DNA of 64,000 bases, taken from Flavobacterium sp. UBA2787. GTDB taxonomy: Bacteria; Bacteroidota; Bacteroidia; Flavobacteriales; Flavobacteriaceae. Each line of letters opens with the position of its first letter. Position 1 is the first letter of the stretch. Of the stretch, positions 9,222 to 15,920 are shown in pieces. The position numbers and the translations under genes were made by a program. The stretch covers positions 124,001 to 188,000 of the forward strand of contig DEHZ01000005.1 of NCBI GenBank assembly GCA_002352205.1. Reading direction: 5' to 3'. The notes beneath the pieces are model-generated. The model was given only the letters and a program-made list of their open reading frames with translations, did not search any database and was not told the origin of the DNA.

Positions 9222-10262
9222 ATGTCTAAACCAAAACATATATTGGTAATAAGGCTTTCAGCCATGGGAGATGTCGCTATGACAGTGCCTGTGTTGAGAG
9301 CCTTAGTGTTACAAAATACAGAAGTAAAAATCACAGTCGTATCCCGACCGTTTTTTAAACCGTTTTTTGAAGGAATTCCGAATGTTGATTTCTTTGCAGT
9401 TCATTTACAAAATCGCCACAAAGGATTTTTCGGATTACTTAGATTATTTTCGGATTTGAAAAAATTGAAGATTGATGCTGTCGCCGATTTGCATAATGTT
9501 CTTAGATCTAAAGTTGTCAGAGTCTTATTCGCTTTAAGCGGAAAAAAAGTAGCGTTCACAGACAAAGGAAGAGCAGAAAAAAAAGCCTTAACAAGTTTGA
9601 CAAACAAAGTTTTTAAACCCGTAAAATCAATGGTTGAAAGACATACGGAAACGTTTAAAGAACTTGGGTTTTCAATTGATTTAACGAATCCACAATTTCC
9701 AACTAAAGCTGTTTTGTCAGATGAAATTCTAAAAATTACCGGAAATAAAAATCAGAATTGGCTCGGAATTGCACCTTTTGCTCAATATCAGAGTAAAGTT
9801 TATCCCTTAGATTTAATGCAAAAAGTGATTGATGAATTGGCTACAAATAATTCAATCAAAATTTTCCTTTTTGGTGGTGGAAATGAAGAAATTCAGAAAT
9901 TAAACCAACTTCAAAATAATCATTCTAACGTAATCGTCTTAGCCGGAAAATTGAAATTCAATCAAGAATTAGAAGTGATTTCTAATTTAGACGTAATGCT
10001 TTCTATGGATTCAGGAAATGCACACATTGCTGCGATGTTGGGTGTAAAAGTCATCACACTTTGGGGAGCTACACATCCTTATGCCGGATTTTCTCCATTT
10101 AATCAGCCGTTGGAAAATTGCCTTGTTTCTGATAGAGAGAAATTTCCGCTTTTACCAACATCCATTTATGGAAATAAAAAAGTGGAAGGTTATGAAGATG
10201 TGATGCGAAGTATTTTACCGGAAAAAATAGTGTTCAGTGTTCATTCGTTGCTGGGAATTTAG
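9222..10262 (+). CDS. Glycosyltransferase family 9 (heptosyltransferase-like)
   Basis: A 346-residue cytoplasmic enzyme of the ADP-heptose:LPS heptosyltransferase family. It begins ILVIRLSAMGDVAMTVPVLRAL, the family's N-terminal signature, has the DLHNVLRS segment in the first domain and the C-terminal nucleotide-sugar site LSMDSGNAHIAAMLGVKVITLWGATHP. It probably extends the LPS core. The frame also opens one codon earlier at a TTG, but ATG at 9222 is preferred. Directly after its stop lies a short octamer-like repeat. Confidence 0.85.
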   Translation: MSKPKHILVIRLSAMGDVAMTVPVLRALVLQNTEVKITVVSRPFFKPFFEGIPNVDFFAVHLQNRHKGFFGLLRLFSDLKKLKIDAVADLHNVLRSKVVRVLFALSGKKVAFTDKGRAEKKALTSLTNKVFKPVKSMVERHTETFKELGFSIDLTNPQFPTKAVLSDEILKITGNKNQNWLGIAPFAQYQSKVYPLDLMQKVIDELATNNSIKIFLFGGGNEEIQKLNQLQNNHSNVIVLAGKLKFNQELEVISNLDVMLSMDSGNAHIAAMLGVKVITLWGATHPYAGFSPFNQPLENCLVSDREKFPLLPTSIYGNKKVEGYEDVMRSILPEKIVFSVHSLLGI

Positions 10263-10289
10263 TTTTCAGTCGCAGTCACAGTTTTCAGA
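10263..10289. repeat. Post-stop short repeat (CAGT words)
   Basis: From the base after the TAG of the glycosyltransferase there is a run of related words (TTTTCAGT, CGCAGTCA, CAGTTTTC, AGATTACA) in approximate 8-base phase. It belongs to the class of arrays that follow stop codons throughout this window. Confidence 0.45.
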
Positions 10290-10598
10290 TTACAAGTAAA
10301 TTTTATTGTCTTTGCAAATTTCTAAAATGTATGTTTTTAGATTTGAAATCGCTTCAGCATAATTAGGAGCTTCAAAACCAAATCGTTCATGTTCAAGTTG
10401 CTCTTTTTCCATTGCGTTGCAACCTTTGATTACCTCGCGAATCATATCGAGCATAATCAATTCTTTGTTGTTGGTCTTTTCAAATTTAAAATCTACTAAT
10501 TCATCTTCCAAACGGTCACAATACTCCAAAAGCTCTTGCACTTCCGGTTCATCCAAAAGGTCTTGAGCTTTTTTAAATATCTCCAGTTTGTTTTTCAT
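10290..10598 (-). CDS. Conserved hypothetical protein (102 residues)
   Basis: A small acidic soluble protein, predicted helical, with KKAQDLLDEPEVQELLEYCDRLEDELVDFKFE at its N-terminus. I do not recognise a named domain. It sits downstream of the PaaE-like reductase on the same strand, 57 bases away, and may be the second gene of that operon. Normal codon use and a clean ATG make it likely real. Confidence 0.6.
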   Translation of the reverse strand: MKNKLEIFKKAQDLLDEPEVQELLEYCDRLEDELVDFKFEKTNNKELIMLDMIREVIKGCNAMEKEQLEHERFGFEAPNYAEAISNLKTYILEICKDNKIYL

Positions 10599-10655
10599 TT
10601 TAATTGATTTCTATTCGCAATCAAAGTAACCAACAACCGACAACGGATAACCGAT
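10599..10655. repeat. Post-stop octamer-like repeat (minus orientation)
   Basis: Read on the minus strand from the base after the TAA of the reductase: ATCGGTTA, TCCGTTGT, CGGTTGTT, GGTTACTT. The words share CGGTT/CCGTT cores in about 8-base phase. The same words recur after the stop of the HEPN-like gene at 49925-49959. Confidence 0.5.
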
Positions 10656-11708
10656 TTAAACATCATCATAATCCACAAAAATTTCACTCGATGTCGGATG
10701 AGCTTGACACGTTAAAATCAACCCTTCGGCAATTTCACCATCAGTTAAAATGGTGTTCTTTTTCATTTCGGCAGTTCCTTTAGAAATTCGAGCGATACAG
10801 CTGCTGCAAATACCACCTTGACAAGAATACGGAGCATCTAAACCTTGTTTTAAAGCGGCTTCCAACAAGGATTGTTTTTGCGACATTTCAAAAGAAGTTT
10901 CATCACCATCAACTAAAACAGTAATTTTTGTGTGACCTTCCAACGATTTTTTAATTTCATTTTCTGACGATGAAGCCGAGAATAATTCGAATTTAATATC
11001 TTTTTCTTTGACGTTATTTTCTTTTAAAACATTGCTCACAGTGTTAATCATTTCTTCCGGTCCGCAAAGGTAAAATTTGTCAAATTCCTTTTCTTTATGC
11101 TTGTTTTTCAAAACAAAATTCACGGTTGATTTTTCAATTCTTCCAAACAATTGATCATCGGCTTTTTGTTGGCTAAAAACATAATGCACGAAAAATCGTC
11201 CGACATATTTCAACTGCAAATCGTGCAATTGGTTGTAAAAAATGGTTTCATTACTCGATTTATTTCCATAAACCAGTACAAAAGTACTGTTAGGTTCTTT
11301 TTCCAAAACAGTTTGCAAAATCGACATTACTGGAGTAATTCCACTTCCGGCGACAAAAGCAGCATAATTTTTTAATCGTGCGGCATCGGGTTCAAATGTG
11401 AATTTTCCTTCGGGAGTGCCAACTTCTAGCACTTTTCCAACCGTTAATTGCTCATTCGCAAACTTAGAAAAATAGCCATTTTTGATAGATTTAATGGCAA
11501 TTCGCAACTCACCACTTTCCGGTGTAGAACAAATGGAATAGGCACGACGAATTTCGTTTCCGTCTAAAGTGAGTTTTAAGTTAATATATTGTCCGGCCAC
11601 AAATCGATAGTTGGCTTGAAGTTCAGCAGGAACTTGAAATAGAACAGAAACGGCTTCCGGTGTTTCACGAGTGATTTCTTTGACCGCTAATTTATAGAAA
11701 GTTGACAT
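10656..11708 (-). CDS. PaaE-like flavin/2Fe-2S oxidoreductase
   Basis: A 350-residue electron-transfer protein with an FAD-binding ferredoxin-reductase domain (RRAYSIC around 54-60), an NAD(P)-binding domain (AGSGITPVMSI around 120-130, and YLCGPEEM near 213-220) and a C-terminal plant-type [2Fe-2S] domain with Cys296, Cys301, Cys304 and Cys334. This architecture is that of PaaE, the reductase of phenylacetyl-CoA epoxidase, but no other paa genes are nearby, so the partner oxygenase is unknown. A TACCTTTG promoter word lies 15 bases before the ATG on the minus strand. Confidence 0.87.
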   Translation of the reverse strand: MSTFYKLAVKEITRETPEAVSVLFQVPAELQANYRFVAGQYINLKLTLDGNEIRRAYSICSTPESGELRIAIKSIKNGYFSKFANEQLTVGKVLEVGTPEGKFTFEPDAARLKNYAAFVAGSGITPVMSILQTVLEKEPNSTFVLVYGNKSSNETIFYNQLHDLQLKYVGRFFVHYVFSQQKADDQLFGRIEKSTVNFVLKNKHKEKEFDKFYLCGPEEMINTVSNVLKENNVKEKDIKFELFSASSSENEIKKSLEGHTKITVLVDGDETSFEMSQKQSLLEAALKQGLDAPYSCQGGICSSCIARISKGTAEMKKNTILTDGEIAEGLILTCQAHPTSSEIFVDYDDV

Positions 11709-11722
11709 GGATTAATTTTTTA

Positions 11723-11730
11723 CAAAGGTA
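11723..11730 (-). promoter_or_regulatory. -7 promoter element of the PaaE-like gene
   Basis: The minus-strand word TACCTTTG matches TAnnTTTG. It lies 14 bases before the ATG at 11708, giving a very short leader. Confidence 0.5.
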
Positions 11731-11770
11731 ATAAACCACAGTTTTTGAAAACAGCATATTTTTTAAAAAT

Positions 11771-11809
11771 TTATACATAAGAGTTTTATGTATAAGAAAG
11801 TTATGTATA
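11771..11809. promoter_or_regulatory. Palindromic operator for the PadR regulator, with an extra half site
   Basis: A perfect 10-bp inverted repeat, TTATACATAA (11771-11780) and TTATGTATAA (11786-11795), is followed by a third copy of the half site, TTATGTATA, at 11801-11809. The last half site overlaps the -7 promoter word. PadR proteins bind ATGT/ACAT-type palindromes, so autoregulation by the gene at 11833 is the likely purpose. Confidence 0.65.
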
Positions 11810-11813
11810 TTTG
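11806..11813 (+). promoter_or_regulatory. -7 promoter element of the padR-ABC operon
   Basis: TATATTTG is a perfect match to TAnnTTTG and lies 19 bases before the padR ATG, overlapping the third operator half site. Confidence 0.6.
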
Positions 11814-11832
11814 TGTTTCAAATTTGCATTAA

Positions 11833-12168
11833 ATGAAAAACTCATCACTATACAAAGGAAGTCTTAACACAATAATAATGAAGCTTTTGGAAGAAAAGGG
11901 CAGAATGTATGGCTATGAAATCACGCAGAAAGTAAAAGCCATTACATTGGGTGAATTAAACATTACTGAAGGTGCTTTGTATCCCGCGTTGCACAAATTG
12001 GAAGCCGAAGGTCTGTTGGAAGTGGAAGTAGAAAAGGTAGATAACCGCTTGCGGAAATACTACAAACTTACTGAAAAAGGTAACAAAGAAACCGTAAACC
12101 GATTGGCTGAGTTGGAAGAATTTATCAAGAATATGCAAAACATTGTTAATCCGAAATTGAGTTATTAA
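11833..12168 (+). CDS. PadR-family transcriptional regulator
   Basis: A 111-residue winged-helix repressor. The sequence from KGSLNTIIMKLLEEKGRMYGYEITQKVK through EGALYPALHKLEAEGLLE to NRLRKYYKLTEKGNKE is the standard PadR DNA-binding domain with its beta-wing, followed by a short dimerisation helix. It heads an operon that continues with two membrane proteins, a DUF5687 permease and an ATPase. PadR proteins often sense drugs or membrane stress and control exporters, which fits this context. The palindrome just upstream is a candidate binding site. Confidence 0.93.
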   Translation: MKNSSLYKGSLNTIIMKLLEEKGRMYGYEITQKVKAITLGELNITEGALYPALHKLEAEGLLEVEVEKVDNRLRKYYKLTEKGNKETVNRLAELEEFIKNMQNIVNPKLSY

Positions 12169-12169
12169 G

Positions 12170-12802
12170 ATGAAAACATTAACCACACAAAATCTCAAAT
12201 TCATTGATAATTATCTCAAAAAAAGTGAAATTATTTATGACGATATTCGTATGGAACTCACCGATCATATCGCTTCAGCTGTTGAAGAAAAAATGCAAAC
12301 TGAAAACATTGATTTTTATGATGCTTTTAAAAGTTTTATGATTTTGAATAAGAAAGAACTTTTAAAAAAATTCTCCGGTAGCGGATTCAAATCTTTTGAA
12401 CCTATTAAAAGTTTTGGACTGTTTTTATTGAAACCTCATGTGATTTTATTTGCTGCTTTTTTCTTTTTTGGAATTTTCTTTTTTCAGCTTCAAATTGATA
12501 AATCTTATTTTGTTAAAGAGTTTCATCATTATTGGCTTTTGTGTTTATTTATGTTTGGAATTTTCCATTTCAGTTATTTTAATTTTATAAAGAAGAAAAG
12601 ATTTTTTGCTGTTGAACAATCTTTTTTTGTTCTTTCAATTATTTATTATGTTTTTATTCCTTTTTCAAACCCAACTCACGTAGAAGATTATAATCTTATT
12701 TTCTGGACTGATATTTCAATACTTTTTTTCTCGATAGCTTTTCTATTATTTTATGTTAATCGTATCAAAAAATACTATAACAATAAGCATATATGGAACT
12801 AA
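12170..12802 (+). CDS. Membrane protein with N-terminal helical domain
   Basis: A 210-residue protein starting one base after the padR stop. About 85 N-terminal soluble residues (with MELTDHIASAVEEKM) resemble the helical prefix seen on permease-like proteins in PadR operons, and four to five membrane segments follow. It resembles the next gene product in layout, particularly the ELTDHI versus ELVDHL segment, so the two look like diverged duplicates. Function unknown; perhaps an accessory component or sensor of the exporter. Confidence 0.6.
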   Translation: MKTLTTQNLKFIDNYLKKSEIIYDDIRMELTDHIASAVEEKMQTENIDFYDAFKSFMILNKKELLKKFSGSGFKSFEPIKSFGLFLLKPHVILFAAFFFFGIFFFQLQIDKSYFVKEFHHYWLLCLFMFGIFHFSYFNFIKKKRFFAVEQSFFVLSIIYYVFIPFSNPTHVEDYNLIFWTDISILFFSIAFLLFYVNRIKKYYNNKHIWN

Positions 12803-13497
12803 AAGTCAACCAAGAGCAAATAGATCGTTTATACCGATTCACTCGTGAACATTTTGTAGAACATTACGATTTGCAAACCGAATTGGTCGATCATCTTTCC
12901 AATGCCATTGAAGAAGAATGGAAAGAAAATCCGAAATTATCATTTGAAGAAGCCTTGCAAAAAGAGTTCAAAAAGTTTGGTGTTTTTGGGTTTATGGATG
13001 TGGTAGAAAAGAGGCAATCGGCTTTAAGTAAAAAATATCATTTACTAATTTGGAAACATTTTAAAGAATTTTTTACCATTCCAAAAATTATTATTACTAT
13101 TTCATTTGTGGTTGGCTTATTTTATTTTTTTAAATACATTTTCTTTTATGAACTTATGGGAATCGGAATGATTCTTTGGTTTGTTTTGTTGATAGCTGCC
13201 TTAGTTTATGAGAAGCGAAAAATGAAAAAACGTAAAAATCAAACCGGAAAAAAATGGATGTTTGAAGAAATTATTTATGGATATGGCTCTTTTTCAGGGG
13301 TCTTTGCTTTGCCTCTTCATTTAATTAATGTTTTTTCAAATCATGGAAACGGATTGCCAAATGATTATGTTCTTTTTGGAATTAGTTTTTTCTTGGTTTC
13401 GGTGTTTTTAGCAACTTTTATAGTTACAAAAATTATCCCCTCCAAAGCCGAAGAATATCTAAAACAAACGTATCCTGAATATGCTTTTTCAAATTAA
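12793..13497 (+). CDS. Membrane protein, paralogue-like partner of the preceding gene
   Basis: A 234-residue protein. Residues 1-90 are soluble and helical (REHFVEHYDLQTELVDHLSNAIEEEW, FEEALQKEFKKFG), followed by about five membrane segments with a basic loop (KRKMKKRKNQTGKK). Its ATG overlaps the previous gene by 10 bases, suggesting coupled translation. The soluble part resembles the small helical domains that precede permeases in PadR operons. No catalytic residues are evident. Confidence 0.6.
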   Translation: MELKVNQEQIDRLYRFTREHFVEHYDLQTELVDHLSNAIEEEWKENPKLSFEEALQKEFKKFGVFGFMDVVEKRQSALSKKYHLLIWKHFKEFFTIPKIIITISFVVGLFYFFKYIFFYELMGIGMILWFVLLIAALVYEKRKMKKRKNQTGKKWMFEEIIYGYGSFSGVFALPLHLINVFSNHGNGLPNDYVLFGISFFLVSVFLATFIVTKIIPSKAEEYLKQTYPEYAFSN

Positions 13498-13572
13498 GAT
13501 GTAACAAAACGTTAAAAGTGTAGTCAAACATTCAAACCATAGTAGATAAATAACCACCAAACGAACCAACTT

Positions 13573-15045
13573 ATGATAAAACGTTTTCTCTCACTCGAAT
13601 GGAAGTCTTTTATAAGATCTGCATCTTTTCAAGCCAACTTGGCAATTAAAATTTTAATGATTTTTGGAGCCTTGTATTTTATGGTAATGTTCTTGGCGTT
13701 AGGAGCAGGTTCTTATTATATTATCGAAAAAGCTACAGAATCTGAGCCATTTCAATTGATAAACCGATTTATACTTTATTATTTTGTATGCGATTTGGTT
13801 TTTCGGTTTTTTCTACAAAAAACACCGGTTATGAATATTCGACCGTTGTTGTACATCAACATCAAAAAAGATACAATTGTCAATTATACGTTAGGAAAAT
13901 CGGCGTTATCTTTTTTCAACATAATGCATTTGTTCTTTTTTATTCCGCTTGCTGTAGTTTTATTGATTGAAGGATTTGATGTTTTAGGAGTAATCACGTG
14001 GCTGGTTGGAATGATTGCAATGGTATTAATCATCAATTTTTTAAACATTTTGATCGACAAAAAAGACGCTGTTTTTTATGCTGTAGTAGTCATTTTTGCA
14101 GTTTTAGGAGCTTTACATTATTATGATTTATTTGACGCAACCAATTATACTGTTCTGTTTTTCAAAGGATTGTATGATTATGTTTGGATGGTAATTGTAC
14201 CAATTGCGACTTTAATTTTAGTTTATAAAATTGTACACAGTTTTTTCAAAAGTAATTTATACCTCGATGCCGGATTATCAACCACACACGATATTGCCAA
14301 AACGCAAAATTTCGAATGGCTTGATCAATTTGGAACGTTAGGAACATTTCTTAAAAATGATATTCGTTTAATCACCCGAAATAAAAGAGCAAAATCGGTG
14401 ATTATTATGAGTGTTTTGTTTCTTTTCTACGGACTTTTGTTCGGTTCTGGTGCAATTGAAGTGTATGATGGACCGGTTTGGCAAGTGTTTGGAGGGATTT
14501 TTGTCACCGGTGGATTCATGTTCAGTTTCGGGCAATTTGTGCCGAGTTGGGATAGTTCGTATTATAATTTAATGATGAGTCAAAACATTCAATACCGCGA
14601 ATATTTGAGTTCAAAATGGTGGTTAATGGTCATTGTCACACTAATTGCAGCCGTTTGTGCCAGTTTCTACCTTTATTTTGGATGGCAATCGTACTTATTG
14701 ATTTTAGTAACAGCGGTTTACAATATCGGAATTAATGCCTACATCGTTTTGTTAGCAGGTGCTTTTACCAAAACACCGATCGATTTAATGAGTAATAAAA
14801 ATGCATTTGGCGACAAAAAAGCATTCAATTTTAAAACGTTGTTGTTAGTTATTCCGCAAATTCTGGTTCCGTTGGGATTATATTATTTAGGAATTTTGTT
14901 TTTTGATGAAGTCATCGGACTTGGATTTATCGCTTTAGCCGGAATTTTAGGATTTGCTTTTAAATCAAAAGTGTTCAATTGGATTGAAAATATCTACAAA
15001 ACACAGAAATACGAAACCATCGCAGCATACAAACAAAAAAACTAA
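13573..15045 (+). CDS. DUF5687-type ABC exporter permease
   Basis: A 490-residue polytopic membrane protein with about a dozen predicted membrane segments in two halves separated by a soluble loop near residues 230-270 (GLSTTHDIAKTQNFEWLDQFGTLGTFLKNDIRLITRNKRAKS). I recognise this as the DUF5687 family found beside ABC ATPases in Bacteroidetes. The ATPase gene starts 38 bases downstream, so the pair likely forms an exporter. Substrate unknown. Confidence 0.75.
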   Translation: MIKRFLSLEWKSFIRSASFQANLAIKILMIFGALYFMVMFLALGAGSYYIIEKATESEPFQLINRFILYYFVCDLVFRFFLQKTPVMNIRPLLYINIKKDTIVNYTLGKSALSFFNIMHLFFFIPLAVVLLIEGFDVLGVITWLVGMIAMVLIINFLNILIDKKDAVFYAVVVIFAVLGALHYYDLFDATNYTVLFFKGLYDYVWMVIVPIATLILVYKIVHSFFKSNLYLDAGLSTTHDIAKTQNFEWLDQFGTLGTFLKNDIRLITRNKRAKSVIIMSVLFLFYGLLFGSGAIEVYDGPVWQVFGGIFVTGGFMFSFGQFVPSWDSSYYNLMMSQNIQYREYLSSKWWLMVIVTLIAAVCASFYLYFGWQSYLLILVTAVYNIGINAYIVLLAGAFTKTPIDLMSNKNAFGDKKAFNFKTLLLVIPQILVPLGLYYLGILFFDEVIGLGFIALAGILGFAFKSKVFNWIENIYKTQKYETIAAYKQKN

Positions 15046-15083
15046 CCATTTACCCATTACCAATCACCCATAACCATATAATT
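15046..15083. repeat. Post-stop octamer-like repeat
   Basis: Starting at the base after the permease TAA: CCATTTAC, CCATTACC, AATCACCC, ATAACCAT. The words share ACC/CCAT cores in 8-base phase and fill the gap to the ATPase start. Confidence 0.5.
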
Positions 15084-15779
15084 ATGATACAAGTAAAAAA
15101 TCTTACCAAAACATACAACGGAACAACCGTTTTAAACATAACTAATTTAGACATTCCAAAAGGTCAAAGTTTTGGATTGGTGGGAAACAACGGTGCCGGA
15201 AAAACCACTTTTTTCAGTTTGTTATTAGATTTGATTCAGCCTTCAACCGGAATGATTACAAGTAATTCGATTCAAATTAGCCAAAGCGAAAAATGGAAAC
15301 CATTCACTTCTGCTTTTATCGATGAAAGTTTCTTAATTGGTTATTTAACACCGGAAGAATACTTCTATTTTATTGGCGAACTCCGCGGATGGAACAAAGC
15401 CGACGTAGATAGTTTTTTAGTGAAATACGAAGATTTTTTTAACGGAGAAATCTTAAAAAACAAAAAATATTTACGCGATCTTTCCAAAGGAAACTCTAAA
15501 AAAGTGGGGATTGTTGCCGCTTTAATCGGAGAACCGGAAGTGATTATTTTAGACGAACCATTTGCGAACTTAGACCCTACCACGCAAATCCGATTGAAAA
15601 AAATCATCAAAGAATTAGCCGATGATACGAATGTGACCATCTTGGTTTCCAGTCACGATTTGCAACATACGGTAGAAGTTTCAAACCGAATTGTCGCTTT
15701 ACAAAAAGGCGAAGTTGTTCTCGATTTAGTTCCTTCCTCAGAAACTTTAAAAGAATTAGAAGCGTTTTTTGCTGCCTAA
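15084..15779 (+). CDS. ABC transporter ATP-binding protein
   Basis: A 231-residue ATPase with Walker A GNNGAGKTT near residues 34-42, a signature region LRDLSKGNSKKVGIVAAL in which LSKGN stands for LSGGQ, Walker B VIILDEPFANLDP and a switch histidine in SSHDLQHT. It is the last gene of the PadR-controlled operon and would power the DUF5687 permease. A strong terminator follows 14 bases after its stop. Confidence 0.92.
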   Translation: MIQVKNLTKTYNGTTVLNITNLDIPKGQSFGLVGNNGAGKTTFFSLLLDLIQPSTGMITSNSIQISQSEKWKPFTSAFIDESFLIGYLTPEEYFYFIGELRGWNKADVDSFLVKYEDFFNGEILKNKKYLRDLSKGNSKKVGIVAALIGEPEVIILDEPFANLDPTTQIRLKKIIKELADDTNVTILVSSHDLQHTVEVSNRIVALQKGEVVLDLVPSSETLKELEAFFAA

Positions 15780-15793
15780 ATCAACAAAATAAC

Positions 15794-15830
15794 ACATCAT
15801 TTCACGTTAATTTTTTCGTGAAATGATGTT
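15794..15830 (+). terminator. Rho-independent terminator after the ABC operon
   Basis: A perfect 13-bp stem (ACATCATTTCACG, 15794-15806, and its complement 15817-15829) around a 10-base T-rich loop, ending in a short T run. Its position right after the ATPase gene fits termination of the PadR operon. Confidence 0.75.
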
Positions 15831-15920
15831 TCATTGCAAAAAAACCGCAATATTTTTCTCTATTTCAAAAAGAAACGTATTTTTACCCTTGCTATATACT
15901 AAAATCAGTAGTTTTTAGTT

